From NCBI GenBank assembly GCA_918026815.1, contig CAKJVC010000012.1:620001-684000 (forward strand): 64,000 nt of DNA, given 5' to 3'. The stretch comes from Chalara sp. BL73. Its lineage: Eukaryota; Ascomycota; Leotiomycetes; Helotiales. Every line of letters starts with the position of its first letter. Position 1 is the stretch's first letter. The notes beneath the pieces were generated by a model. That model searched no databases. It was not told the origin of the DNA and saw nothing but the letters and a program-made list of their open reading frames with translations. Shown in pieces: positions 10,359 to 22,741 of the stretch. The position numbers and the translations under genes were made by a program.

Positions 10359-12204
10359 CTTGTATGTGTCTCGTAATTCTCGGTGGGCTGGGGGTAGCTG
10401 CGTGTAAGTAGATGGTGTAGTTGAACGAATGTGACGTGATGAAGGATCACACGGGGTCGAGCAGGAAATCTACGAAATCCAGCGCTACCAGTTTGTCCTT
10501 CACCAACCCTCGCCGTGCACTCTCTGGTGTTTCTTGCAGCACCCAAGGTTCTACCCCTCGTCTGAACCTCTGTGCGGGCCTTTCTTATTCCTCGCTCTCT
10601 CCCAATCGCGGTTGCCTGGTTAAAAAAAAAAGCAAACCTCGATTGAGCTGCAGTCACCCCTATCGCAATGCTTTGTCACAAAAGAAAGCCTTATCGTAAG
10701 GGGAAAAGATTTGTGGTCGAGGAAGTGGAGGGCTGGATATTGACTCGTCTCATAAGGCCGGGATTACGCTGATAGGGAATTTGGAGGTGGCGGGGAGAGG
10801 CTCGTGGGTTTACTAGGGTCTGAGATACGTTTCATGCGTGCTCCTCGAGTCTTGCGCAAGGCTGATCGTTCCCAATCCAGGTAAACCGAGTCAGAAGAGC
10901 GCAGAATTGTTGACGTTGTAAAGAGAGTTGCGGCTGCTGAAGGGAAATTATGATTTCGGTGGGAAAGAAAGGTCGGTGTAGTGTATGGAGTTTCATGTAT
11001 TGGATGTTGCTTTGGGCGTTTGTCGTTTGTCGATCGTGAGCGCCACCAATTTCTGACCCGGACATTTTAACCGGTAGCAATACTACTTAATTCGTCTGAT
11101 ATTGGGAGAGAAGACCCGAACTGGTGCTGCAAGCCATGTTTGTGCGAGAGCATTCGAATCAACGAGATGATCTGCTTTAGGGGTTTTACAGTAAAGTGGT
11201 GTCGGAGGGTTACCGTCGTGAGACGATACGACTGGCGAAGCTCACCTGCATTAGTTCAAGGCAAGCATTCCAGATGACAGCATGAACTCCTGGGGATTCA
11301 AACGCGGATTACGGATAGGTCAAGAGGGGGGGGTTCAAGCTTAGTTCAGGATATCACATCACTCTCCCTATTACTGTGACTTACCATATGGTGTTAAGGG
11401 GATTTTCAACGCCCCAAAAGGTCAAATAAGTAACTATCTTGGCACCGTTTTAACGGGAGGGGACCAAACGACCCGCCGAATGAGCTCTAGAAGGCCCGAA
11501 GATCCTCTTCCCCCAAGAGATCGACACTTCCCCGTTGTTTTTCCACGTTTTTTTACTAACGGGGAGAACGGCTTTAAACGGCCTGACCCTGAGGGGATTG
11601 CGGTTGATCTTGATGCCCATCAGGCCCAAATACGCAGACTCGGATAAATGGAAGGCTAGAATTGGATCTCCGATATCCAAATCAAGGGTTGGGTGGGTGA
11701 GAGCTGCTGTGTCGAGATCACCCTGGCAAAACAATATGTGTGTTGAGTGTAACCTTACGGAAGGACAATAGAAACAATACCTATTGGTTTCCAATTTGGA
11801 GAACGCGTTATGACCACCAAGGCCAAGATAATTGGATGCCATTTTTCTATGCGATGGTGACTACTGCGGAGAAGATGTTTGTGACACTCAGATATTCAAA
11901 TTGTACGGAGTGGGATGAGGGGATGGAGCCAAGCTCGTGGTGTCCGTAAATTATTACACACCGCTTGACAAATACCAGTCATCAACAAAGCCATTTCTTA
12001 CCGTTTAGACTCTCTTCTACCTACACCAAAACCCTCAATCTTAAGATTAAGTGCAAGCTTAGATCGAAAGTTGGTTTATTAAGCCACAAGGTTTCATTAT
12101 TGTGACTCTAACCTTAAGTGACAACTATAAAATGGGCCGAAACTGGGGTGAGCTAGTTCAGCAACATAACGCGAGACAAGTAATATTATCTTAGACATTA
12201 AATA
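10359..12204. other. Long intergenic region upstream of the GTPase gene
   Basis: The first few hundred bases are promoter and 5' leader of the GTPase gene. A minus-strand frame at 11450-11842 (130 codons) and its shadow at 11535-11771 have no recognisable domain; the former could be a lineage-specific gene but has no splice or composition support that I can see. No RNA gene is visible. Confidence 0.5.
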
Positions 12205-13684
12205 TTATGAACATAGAGCTAGCCAAGAAAACGCTGAGAGTATAAAAACCACCATCGATACCCGCACTTGATCGGATGCATTTCCCTTGTCATCTGTTGT
12301 CGTTGAGCTGGTTCCTGAGCCCGTGCTCGTCCCAGTCCCGGCATTAGATGTGGAGCTAGAATCACCATTTGCATCAAGTCCGCCTGCACACTGTCCTGTG
12401 ATAGAGGCGATAGCACCATCCTCCGTTCCAATCTCTACAACCTCGCCCCCACAATCCTCCTTCTTCGCCAGCCAAACGCTCTTGCTTTCCTGATCAAATA
12501 CCGTGTACGCCTTCCTCAAGAATGCGTGTCCCAGATACCAAATCCTGTCTCCCAGGTCACCTTCATCCCTCGGCAAAACACCTATGTAACACTCTGGTGT
12601 CTTGCGATCCGAAATGCCATCTTGTCGGATCACCAGCTCGCGATACGGGATGCTGATATTTAAGTTGCCGAACTGGAGGTCCAGTGATCCATTCACCCAA
12701 TTCCGCCACTCGCAGTTTATGACATACCAATCTGATCCGTACGAATCGTCCGAGATGTTATGGATAAGAAATGCAGATGCGACGGTTTGGACGATTTGGG
12801 TGGGTAGGTAGCTATGTGGGTCGATCGTTTGTGGCATCGCTGTGAAGCCGGGAACCGTAGTCGTGCTTCCTACGTCTGGATTATTTAGTGTTACATTGTC
12901 CACATTGAACCAGTATCTGGATCCAGGTCAGCCAAGAGTTTTGTCGGGTAAATAAATTTCGCATCTCACCGATATTCATCGAAACTCGATCTTTTATCTG
13001 GTGCGGGCTGAATGGGCCGTTTTTGTAAAGCACCACTAAACTTCTTAGTATCCACGCCTCCAAAAATCAGGGAGCCTTTCTCAATGTCGTTCTGGTCGAG
13101 TGTCAAGCTAAAAGCCTTTGTCTTCGCGATTCCCTGGCCTTGCAGCTCATCAATGATGTTAGAGCGATTACTGTTGATTCCCTTCCCGAAACCGAGACCC
13201 AGGCTTCCGTACCGTATGGACGTTGGAAAGTGGCTAACGCCAACAGTAACATTCTTCAGTACCGCTGCTATTCATCAGCCTGTCCTGTCCACAAAGGCGA
13301 ATGACACCTACCAGAACCACCAATGGCAAAATCATCAGCGTAGTACGTGAGCCGATGACTGTCCCCATCCTGCAAGTCCAACCAGCTCTCTTCATAATAG
13401 GTACTGCTTGTACTCAGACTCTCATTGTAAGTCCCATACTCGACACATTTGTCCTCGTTAAAGTAGAGGTTGGAACAGTTATCCACCAAGAAGGTGGCGT
13501 AGGAGCCGATATCAACTGCGAGCCTGGTGTTTTGTTTTGGATTTCCCACCGCAACATCGATTGTGTAGGTATTGTTGTCCCAACTACGAGAGAGCGGAAA
13601 GACAGTGGGCTCTGCTATGATGAGCTGGGCGACACCCAAGAGAAACACCAAACTCGTCGACCCGTGAAAATTGGAAAGCTCCAT
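12205..13684 (-). CDS. GPI-anchored pepsin-like aspartic protease homolog with altered active sites
   Basis: Exons 13684-13312, 13267-12970 and 12916-12205 give 460 residues. A signal peptide (LVFLLGVAQLIIA) leads into a pepsin-type fold: YTIDVAVGNPKQNTRLAVDIGS, then GSLGLGFGKG, SLTLDQNDIEKGSLIFGGVD and a late WYLGHAFLRKAYTVFDQE, which is the canonical 'LGdtFLRsaYvvfD' segment. The tail is Ser/Thr/Gly-rich and ends in a hydrophobic stretch, typical of a GPI signal. The first catalytic motif is D-I-G-S (Asp58) rather than DTGS. The second lies in AMPQTIDPHSYLP (Asp256), where DSGT or DTGT is expected, so the conserved Gly is missing. It may be inactive, or specialised. Intron 1 has a TAGCAG tandem acceptor, which would add or drop one residue. 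Wall-attached yapsin/OpsB-like proteins are the nearest known group. Confidence 0.88.
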
Positions 13685-14502
13685 TGTGCAACGCTTGAGC
13701 GATGACGCTTATTCCCTTCAAATCTCGTGACCACTAGAACTAGCAGCGCTTCCAGAAAATCTTTTCTCGCGTTTTGATAGAGCCACAGTTGCCACCAACT
13801 ATTAAAGTAACAATTGCTAAGTTAAAAACACCACACTAAATCGAAATGAAGAAAACGAGTGTATAGTGACAAACATCCTGCCGCCTGGCGCTGAAGGTCA
13901 TTTAAGGAAATTTTAACGCCAAGATAATACTGGGAAACGAGTCATCTCTAGGTGATGTGCGGCGCAGCATCAAATACGAGCAACAAAAGCCTGGACAAAG
14001 TTCCATCGCATCAGAAAAATGTGCTCTCTCTTAGCCTTTCTTGAATTCAAAGTCATATATACATAGTCATAGTCTATTGCCAGAAGGTTTGAACTCAACT
14101 TGAATTGTATTCAGTGGAATGGAGATGCTGGACGTGGGTAAGCGAAATAGATGCCGAGGCGCGTTCTCTTTTAGGAAGCTCGATAGATAAGCGAAGGGGT
14201 AAATCATGTGCGATTTGGCAAATTGCGATTTTTCTCTTATGAGGAAATTTATTACTGCGTTCTGACTCTACGTAGGTGCTCAGATGTTATTTCTCATATC
14301 GTAACTCGATATTGTCAATAGCATGCACAATATTTTCTCCGTTCCTTTTTTTTCCTTTTTGCATTGCCAAGAGCTATATACACCAACAACGGATAACTTC
14401 CAAGTTTATTATCTATTCTTCCATATTTATGTCCCTGTGGCTGTTTCGCCTGACTTAGCCGAGTAGCAAGACAGACGCAGTCTATCAAATTTTCTCCCCA
14501 GT
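13685..14502. other. Intergenic stretch
   Basis: About 820 nt between the protease-like gene promoter and the 3' end of the dehydrogenase gene, both on the minus strand. It is AT-rich with no supported frame. Confidence 0.6.
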
Positions 14503-15583
14503 CTACAATACCACATTTCTCAAATCTCCCTTTAACCATCCCTCAATATTCTCCTCCGTCACTCTTTCGAGCTTCTTGATACTGCTCTGCGCAAACCATG
14601 CCAAATGGGGGGTAAGTACCAGCCTTCCTCTGCTCCAATCCTCTCCCGCAGCCTTCACCAGCACATTATCCTTGTCCGCCGGCTCTACAGCAAAGACATC
14701 CGTGGCTACGCCTCCAAGTTTTCCTGCCTTCAGCGCTTCCACAAGAGCATCTTCATCTACAATGCCGCCTCTTGCTACGTTGATCAGAAGCGCATCTGGC
14801 CGCATCAGGTCCAGCTCAGGTGTGGAGATGAGATTGAGCGTCGATGGCGCAAGAGGCAACGTGAGCACCAACACTGTAGATATCTTGATTGCCTCCGTGA
14901 ATTCCGTCCGACCTTCCCGGACTTCAGATGCAGGAACACCTTTCCGCTCCGCAAAAATGACTTTCATGCCCAGGGCTCGTCCGATATTCGCGACCCGATT
15001 TCCTGTCACACATCAGCCTGCTATGTCCTCATCCGCTCCGGCCCGTCCAAACAAATAAAGGGGACGACAGACCTAGTTCTCCCGCTCCAAAAACACTCAG
15101 AACCTCCTCCCTCGCCGTCCCCGGAATCTTTCCCCCAAACTCCCCCGCCAGGCTCCCCCGCTCAACCCACTCCTTCCCAGCCCTCGTCAACTCATGCAGA
15201 TACACGATCCTCCTCCTCAGGCTGAAATACAACGAGATGGCATGCTCAGCCACGGCTTCGTTGCTCGCGGCGGGGATGTTACAAACCCTCACGCCTTTCT
15301 CTTTGCACGCCGCGAGATCTATATGATCGCTACCGATCGCCCAGACAGCGACGAGTTTCAGCGATGGGCAAGCAGCGAGGACTCCCGCGGTGATGGGGAC
15401 GCGCGTTGTGATCACGACATCCGCGGAGGCGGATTGTATGGCGGATATGACGGCAGGATCAGACTTGGGGGTGTCGGGGTGGGGGATGTAGGTATGTGGG
15501 AAGGTGAAGGTTGGGTTTCCGCCTCCGACTGCTGCGTCGAGACGGACGATGGAGATAGGTTTTTGATCCGCCATGGCTGTCAA
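14503..15583 (-). CDS. D-isomer-specific 2-hydroxyacid dehydrogenase
   Basis: Exons 15583-15073 and 15002-14503 give 336 residues. The intron falls inside the dinucleotide-binding loop, which reads GAGELG after splicing (GxGxxG). Catalytic residues are in place: the Arg in NVARGGIVDEDAL, the Glu in VFAVEP and the His in LTPHLAW. This is the common set for NAD(P)-dependent reduction of 2-keto acids such as glyoxylate, hydroxypyruvate or phenylpyruvate; the substrate cannot be read from sequence. A second in-frame ATG lies nine bases downstream at 15574 and may be the true start. No targeting signal is evident, so it is probably cytosolic. Confidence 0.93.
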
Positions 15584-16523
15584 AATTTGCAGGTTCGTCT
15601 ACGTATTTAATTAATAAGATTTTTAAGATAAAAACGAAGGAGACAAAATTGACTTGTCGAGATATAGCGTTGCGGTTTCCGCTTTCTTAGTAAGCATTGT
15701 CTTCTACAAGGCGTCGTCATGTGATCGATGTCATGTTGATCTCCATGTCTTAGGGTGACTCGTGGTAATAAGTTTGGCGCTCAGTACTGAAAGATCTCTG
15801 ATGGAATTTTTGTCAGCTTATTAACGCTGCATAAGTACAGAAACGAATACGGCCTAATTGTACACTGCTTCAGGGGCTTTAGCGAGGTGTTCGGAGGCGC
15901 AGTAACACCAACTCGATTACTGATCTAACAGTTCGTATTGAGGGATTAGGAGATATGTAGAATTTTTAATGGATCTGAGATGTAAGAAGGAAAGAATGTC
16001 TGAGCAGAGGGTATAGCTTTCGCTCAGCTTTTGCCAACAGTTATTTTCACATCTGGGCTGGAGGACGGGCGGTTAGGGGCAATGAAAACATAGGTCCCGG
16101 AGGGTTAAATTTATTGAGGCTGACTTGGCGCGTCGGGGTGGGTTAAATACTGTTGAGAATATAACGTAAATGATATACGACTTGCTTTCAATAGGGGACA
16201 TTTCAAGAATCTATTTCTCAACCCAATGCAGGCATTGACAGCTACCAATATGAATGTAGCTGATTAACTTCTATGTGGGGAAAGTGGCTTGAATCTGATG
16301 TAAGAATTGTTCAGAGTTCTCCTAGCCGATGCAACTATTCGCATTCGAAACTTGCCTATTTCGGCTTCAGCTGACGAGCTGGGTCACATGACCTTCTATG
16401 CTGGCTGACCTTGTGAATATATAAAGGTTCAAATGTGTCGTCGAGAGGAAAGAACTTTGATGTCTAGCTTTCAGCGAAGTTTCAAAAGGCTTTTTCCCAT
16501 CAAAGCGCATTAAACTCTACACC
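15584..16523. other. Divergent intergenic region
   Basis: About 940 nt between the dehydrogenase start and the secreted-protein relic. No frame is supported. A TATA box for the relic lies near its right end. Confidence 0.6.
16418..16425 (+). promoter_or_regulatory. TATA box upstream of the disrupted secreted-protein gene
   Basis: TATATAAA, 106 nt upstream of the ATG at 16524. It suggests the gene still has a core promoter even though the coding frame is broken. Confidence 0.5.
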
Positions 16524-17090
16524 ATGTGGAAACAACTGGCGCTCGTAGCAACGCTCCTCGCCCAACGGGCCCTCGCTATCCAGTAAGAACCTACGCAAAT
16601 CTAATCCTATAGACCCTAACTCGTTCTCTCTCTCTCTCTAGGGGTGTGCACCTTGTGAATTGTGGCTTCGGCGAGTCGGGAAATCGCGTGTCAAGCGAGA
16701 TCCACTACTACGCCGACGATGCCAACGCGCAGCCCGGCCGGGGCTACACCTACCGCTACAACATCGGTCATATCCAGCATTGGGAGGGCGTCGGCTTTGT
16801 CGAGGGCGATTTCAACAATAACGGTGGCCACTAGAGGGTTGCTCTTGCGGCGGACGCGCAGAGCCGCCCACTGTACACCGCCGTCGGCGATGGGTTTCGC
16901 GTGCTGAGCACCAGCACGGAACATTACAAGTGTTATCTTGATAACAAGGTAAGAGAGGACATAGATCCTTCGATGGAAAGCTAGGCAGATGAAAAAATTA
17001 ACGGTTGTATAGCATCAATCCTACAGAAATGTTGGGGAGGGCGGGATCGTCTTTAGCTGTGACAGCATTTATTACTGCCTCAGAAACTAA
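16524..17090 (+). pseudogene. Small secreted protein gene interrupted by an in-frame TAG
   Basis: Exons 16524-16582, 16642-16948 and 17013-17090 hold a frame of about 147 codons with one internal TAG at 16832-16834. The first exon encodes a signal peptide (LALVATLLAQRALA). After the stop the same frame continues with coding character through a well-formed intron 2 to a natural stop, adding two cysteines near the end. Without the stop it would be a secreted protein of roughly 145 residues with four cysteines after the signal. The stop sits after FNNNGGH; a CAG-to-TAG transition is the simplest cause but is inference. As it stands the product would be about 82 residues. I do not recognise the family. 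Alternatives are an assembly error or a strain-specific null allele. Confidence 0.65.
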
Positions 17091-17205
17091 AAGACGGCTG
17101 TGGATGAGCTTGATGCGTACCGTCAACGCGATATCAATAGTACTCAGGATACAAAAAAAAAAAAACAGGAAAAAAAAACGGTTCTAAGTAGCTCTCATTT
17201 AATGT

Positions 17206-19053
17206 CTAAACGCTTGCTGTAACCTCCTCGATTCCTTTAATCAGCCCATCAATCGTCCCCTTCCTCGTCTGTATGTTAACCACAACCCTGAACATGCCGC
17301 CCTTTTCCCCAGGCGCATAGTCCACCATAAATCCCCGCGGTATCAATGCCTTTACAACGCCGCTGGTAATTTTCTCGTTCTCTTCTTCGCTGCCTAGCTT
17401 TCCTCCCTTCGCATAATAGAAGCAGACCTGTAGGCATGGCGGAGGATTTTCTGACACCAGGACAAGATTATCATGATCCTCCACTCTTTGGGCAAAGTAG
17501 GATGCGAGATCAAATGCATGATCAATTTGGGACGCAAATCCTGAGGAGCCGTGGTATATCCAGCTGAGGGCTAACTTAAGTGAGTCGCCCCTCCGACCAC
17601 ACTGCAGCGTCAGATCCGCAAGATCCCATACTTCGCCATCACCACCCGATTCCTCATGAAACAAATACGCAGCCGGTAAGGTATTCGCTTTATGGAAAAC
17701 TCTCAAATCGGGGCCTAACAAGAAGCTGCATGTTAGAGGCGTGCCGAGCATCTTATGAGGATTTACGGCTAGCGAGTCAGCGAGATGAGAACCGTGTAAT
17801 TTATACCTATACTTCTCTGAGAAGGCCACAGGCCCTCCCCACGAGGCGTCGATATGCAGCCATAGGTTATGCTTCTTGCAAATTTCTGAAATGGACTCAA
17901 ACGGGTCGTAAGAGCCGAGGACTGTGGTGCCAGCTGTGGCGTTGACGTAGAAAGGCGTTTTCCCTTGCGCCTTGGCGGTTGTGATTAGACGATCAAGTTC
18001 CGACGGGATTAGGCGTCCGGGTTTATCAACCGGGACGGATATTACGTTGTCAGTGCCTAGACCACACATCTGCGCGGCTTTTTCTAATGAGTAGTGACCA
18101 TGTTCGGAAGTGAAAAGGACAAATTGGTGATTTCCATTACCCTTTATTTTTGAATCGGCTGTGGATGGTTAGTGATGAGTTAAAACGCAATTGAAAACCG
18201 ATTCACAAATGGAGTATGGAAATACTTGACTAAAAATGGCTCCGAATTAGAGCCTCTGAAATAACTGACTCATAGAAAATGGACGTACGAAAGAGAGTAT
18301 TCCGAGCAATTATTATGGATGTAGTGTTCGAAGCACTTCCACCTTGAGTGGAGATACCTCCTATATAAGGGCCATTGAAACCAAAGAGTTTTGCAAACTG
18401 CTTTGCGGTAGTCTTCTCAATTATCGAGAGCGCTGGCGAAACTTGGAAGACATGTAACTAGACGCTGCTTAACACCGGCTCTCTCAAACATGAATTCAGA
18501 ATCCCTTACATTCGTATTCAATACGGACAACAAAAGCTCAGAGACTACCCCTACCTGTTCTTTTTCAGCCCTCATATCATAGGATGCTCGGAAGTCCGCA
18601 TACGGCATTCGTACTCGCATATAGCTTATCCAAAAATCCCTGGTCCCAGGTATTTACACTATACTTGAGCACTTGCTCAACAGTCTGTAGTAATCCTTCC
18701 TTGCCTCTCCCGTCTCCAGGTAAAGAGAAATCTAGCAGTTGAAGGAGCTTTTCAGGACGGTGGTATTCCACCAAACTCGTTCGCGGAGTGCCGTCAGGGA
18801 TTGCCAAGCCACGGCCGGTATGCTTTGTCTCGGCATCTTCATCAGCAGATTTGATGAAAGGTATTATGAGGCCTTGTACGGCTTTGAGTAACTATAGAAG
18901 TCAACAATCTACTCTTGTGCTACTATGATAAAGCAGTGGGATATGGTACAATGGTTGGGGCTGACACCTGCCACTTACATCGTCAACCTCCTCTGCTCGG
19001 TTAAGAGATTTTTGCCCGTTTAGAACTGGGGTTTTGGTGCCATTAGAAGTCAT
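17206..19053 (-). CDS. Pyridoxal-phosphate-dependent decarboxylase, group II
   Basis: Exons 19053-18979, 18891-18604, 18554-18510, 18457-18289 and 18158-17206 give 509 residues; the 45-nt third exon is needed for the block NTWDQGFLDKLYAS...GVVSELLLSVLN. The family core is complete: HVFQVSPALSIIEK, GGISTQGGSASN, the cofactor-stacking His in FTSEHGHYSLEKAA, NATAGTTVLGSYDP, the Asp in HIDASWGGP, and the Schiff-base Lys in NPHKML. These enzymes decarboxylate glutamate, cysteine sulfinate, aspartate or aromatic amino acids. The overall pattern is nearest the glutamate/cysteine-sulfinate branch, but the substrate is not assured. An upstream in-frame ATG at 19095 is possible; 19053 gives the more usual N-terminus. 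No signal peptide; cytosolic. Confidence 0.93.
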
Positions 19054-19331
19054 GATATGAGTGCAAATATATACAGAAGCGAGAATTACATTCAAATACT
19101 AGCAAAGGCAAATAGTTTTTAGATAAGGCATTTGGAACCGAAAAAATGAAAAATGTGAGCTATAAATGACGTGCCTTGTAAATCACGTGTGCCGAGACGA
19201 TGCCGGAAAGCGGTGAACTTCCACAGCTTCCAATATCCGGCAGAATTAATATTTTTTTTGCGACAACCACAGTCCGCCCGCCAGCAACTAATCTCACAAG
19301 CAAGCACTCTCGACGTAGTGCAGTGCTCACA

Positions 19332-21744
19332 ATGCCTCGAGAAAATAAGAACCGCGGACGGCGAGAAGAGAAGAAGCTTAAACGAAAAGCCGAAGCAATA
19401 GAAAATGTGCACAGCAAACGTGAAATAGCCAGTGAGCTCCTTGAAGACCTTGATGTCGAGCAGCCTCGCAAGTCCAAGAAACAGAAGATCGCAGGTCTCG
19501 AAGATGCGTTCATGGAAGATCCAGGAGATGTTGTGAATGACAGACCATTTTATGGCATGCTTGAAGACGAAGAGCAAGAATACTTTCGTCGTGCAGACGA
19601 GCTGTTAGCGCTGAATGACTTCCCCTCAGACGAAGAACGCGGCTTATTTCTGGCAAATGTTTTCAAGGAGGCAGAAAACAAGGAGCTAAAAATTGCATGC
19701 TCGCAGAGTTGTTCGCGATTGATGGAGAGATTGATCTTGTTGAGCACAACGACGCAGAAGAAGAACTTGTTTGAGAAGTTTAAGGGAAATTTTGCACATC
19801 TAGTGCAACACCGCTTTGCGAGCCATTGCTGCGAGGCGCTATTCATACAGAGTGCAGGGGTAGTGACGCAAGAACTGACGGAAGTTGTGAAGAAGGTAGA
19901 GGAGGAAGATGGCGCGGAAACAATACCTTCTATGGAGGATTTGTTTCTGTTAACATTGGATGAATTAGATGGCAGTATAACGGCTCTTCTAACGGACAGA
20001 TTTGCGGTAAGTGCATCATTTACATCATACTTCGGCTGTTTGTGTGAAATATTTGGCATGGATGATTTACTCTCTTTGAGAATATGGCTAACTAGGGTCT
20101 CAGTCACACACACTCCGTGTCTTGTTGATTATCCTTTCCGGCCGGCCCTTGGAAAAATCCAGTACCAAATCTGTCCTACAATCAAAACGGAAAGAAAAGA
20201 TCCAGATCAACAACCTAGACGCCGAGTTCTCCCTCCCCAAACGTGCAGTGCCAGAGTCATTCGTCTTCGCTATTGATAAGATAATCTCTGATGTTGTAGC
20301 AAGCATGGATGAATCCTTCGTTAAGATCCTTGCAACACACGAATCCGGGAATCCAACCCTGCAACTTCTCTTAGAGCTCGACCTTGCATCCAAAACCAAG
20401 AAGGCAGAGGGGCAGAAAAGCATCATATCGGTTCTTCTCCCAGACGATATCACGAACGAGAATTCTCAGTCAGCTATTTTGATCAATGGGCTTATGTATG
20501 ATCCTGTGGGCTCGCGCCTCCTGGAGACTATCGTGACATTCGTTCCCGGAAAGACATTCAAACAGATCTACCGCACTATATTCAAAGACCGGATTGCCTC
20601 ACTCGCAAGGAACGAAATCGCCTCCTACGCCGCCATAAAAGTACTCACCCGCCTCTCAAAAGAAGATCTCGAAGAATGCGTAACAGCAATGCTCCCGCAA
20701 ATCAGCGGCCTCATTGAACGAAAACGCACTATACCAATTAAAACGCTTATCGAGCGATGCCACGCACGCAGCATCGACACTAATCCCTTGACCGAAGCCA
20801 TTGGCACAGCTTATGGTTCAGATCCCAGCACTCTCCTATTAAATATGGCATGCATAATTGACCTGCCCGCTCTCACAACGACTGTCCTACCTCGAACTAC
20901 CACTGATGATAATCAGCCCCCGCCAAACCCCACAACATCACCCGAACAACTTCACGGCTCGCTACTTGCACAATCACTGCTACACATTCCGGGGCCTCCC
21001 TCTGTCTTGATGCACAACGCGATCCTCGCCCTCCCTTCCTCCACCCTCCATACACTAGCGCTCTATACACCCACAGCACACATCCTACAAGCTGCACTCC
21101 ACCCGCTCTTAACACCGCTTCCCTCCCGCCGAAAACTGATCTCCGCCATCCTCTCCCCATCTGAATCCGTCCCGTCACCCGTCATAACGCTCTCATCCTC
21201 GAAAGTAGGAACGCACATCCTGGATTCCCTCCTCCTGAACGCACCGTCTCTCTTCCTCTTCGCAGAGCGCATCTCGGCCTCCCTCCTAGGCTACGAAGAG
21301 CAGCTGCGAAATTCGTGGACCGGACGGATCGTATGGCGGAACTGGAGCTGCGATCTATTAAAGAGGCGACGCTCGGAATGGGTCGGCTGGGCGAAGTCAC
21401 TGCAGCCCACGCCGCCGCCGCCCCTGAGCATCGCTGCCGCGCAACCTGGCAACGCACCGATCGGTACTCTGAGGAAAGGGGAGGCGGAGGCCGCAAAGGG
21501 AGGCAAGAAGGAGTTCTCCACGGCGCCGATCACGGCTGCGGAGGCGAGGAAGGCGAAGAAGGAGAAGAAGAAGCTGAAGAGCGCGCAGCAGGTGCAGCAG
21601 GAGAAGAGAGCAGAATTCACGACCCCGGCGACGAACGGGAAGACGGCGTTGCAGCTCGCGCGCGAAAGGTTCGCCGAGGAGAAGAAGAGGAAGGAGAGGA
21701 TGAAGGCGAGCAAAGGCACGGGTGCCAACGGGATCGTGACATAA
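19332..21744 (+). CDS. NOP9: Nucleolar protein NOP9 (Pumilio-repeat)
   Basis: Exons 19332-20006 and 20104-21744 give 771 residues. The N-terminus is basic (ENKNRGRREEKKLKRK) and followed by the acidic NDRPFYGMLEDEEQEYFR block typical of NOP9. Helical Pumilio-like repeats follow, with recognisable SRLMERLI, HRFASHCCEALF, and, across the intron, DRFASHTLRVLL. A central insertion with basic residues precedes GNPTLQLLLELD and DPVGSRLLETIV. NOP9 binds 20S pre-rRNA near the ITS1 cleavage site and is needed for small-subunit biogenesis in the nucleolus. The C-terminal tail is Lys/Glu-rich with a low-complexity Ala/Pro segment. The start was chosen at MPRENKN because upstream in-frame residues look like leader translation. 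Confidence 0.95.
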
Positions 21745-22741
21745 ATCCCGTGATAGATATAATACAGAAAAAAATCACCTTTCACCACACTTCCAGGTTT
21801 CTCATGCGAGTAGCCGTGATCGCATTCCCAAGAGTCCGTAAAGGATCCCCGACCGTGCCTCACTTATCTCGCTTCTTTTGATGTGCAAAAAGGGGTCTAC
21901 AAAGAAAAAAGCTAACTTGATTTTTCATTCCCTATAAAGTTTCCCACGGCTTGTTTAAGATGCCGTATCTCGAGATTCAGCACCAAAACTTCTTGTCGTG
22001 GCCAACTCCAGGTATAATTTCCAATCTCGAATATCTGTCTTCTTCGCACTCCGCGATTAGGAATGTTATGCATCATTAGCTGTTAGTGCTCCCCTGTATT
22101 GGTTATCCCATACCGTCATACTTGATCACATAGTAGTATCCAAAGCACTTCAAATTCAGTCCGTGACCTCTTTCTGTGCCGCTTACGTGCTCGTCTACAG
22201 ATTTCACAGCCAAAAACAGAAATTTTGGTGCACAAAGGCTTTTCTATTGAATTTTATAATACTATTTCCCCGAGGAAATTGATTGCTTATCTCCGCAAGA
22301 AAACGAGCAACCCGCTCCCTTCTATCCATATATCCACCTAGCCAGCAGATGCTAACAAATGCAAGGCAAAGTAATATCAGAAATAGAAGAGTAGCATTGC
22401 AGTAATTGCCTCCATAAGTCCACAGCTTTTTCTTCTCGTCGATAAAAATGCCCACCATGAATGAAAATGATATGATTCTCCCCAGACGTTGCCATATTAC
22501 CCGGATATTCGGCTTATAGATGAGGGACGTTGATCAGAGACCACCGTAGCTTATCAAGCAATGGTCGTAATAGGGTTGCCAAAGGAAGTAGGTGAAAAAT
22601 GATATGTTTTCTGGAGGCTCCAAGTTGCCCGGATATTCGACTTACAGATAGGTCATGATGATCAGGGATCGCCATAAGCTATCAGGCAATGGTCGCAACA
22701 AGATATCAAAAGAAAACAATCTAATAATAGGTATGGGAGGC
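21745..22741. other. Convergent intergenic region with a tandem duplication
   Basis: It separates the convergent ends of NOP9 and the Argonaute gene. A minus-strand frame at 22204-22458 (84 codons, one hydrophobic segment) has no further support. An imperfect tandem duplication occupies 22464-22716. Confidence 0.6.
22464..22716. repeat. Imperfect tandem repeat, two copies of about 125 bp
   Basis: Copy 1 spans about 22464-22588 and copy 2 about 22596-22716. Shared blocks in the same order include AAAATGATATG, CCCGGATATTCG, GATCAG, CTTATCAAGCAATGGTCG versus GCTATCAGGCAATGGTCG, and a purine-rich end. Differences are mostly single bases, many of them transitions. It lies just beyond the Argonaute stop codon. 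Confidence 0.7.

Noticed and set aside
10355..10657. 100-codon minus frame upstream of the Ras-like gene
   Set aside because: It overlaps the GTPase leader, is low in protein-like pattern, and has no domain.
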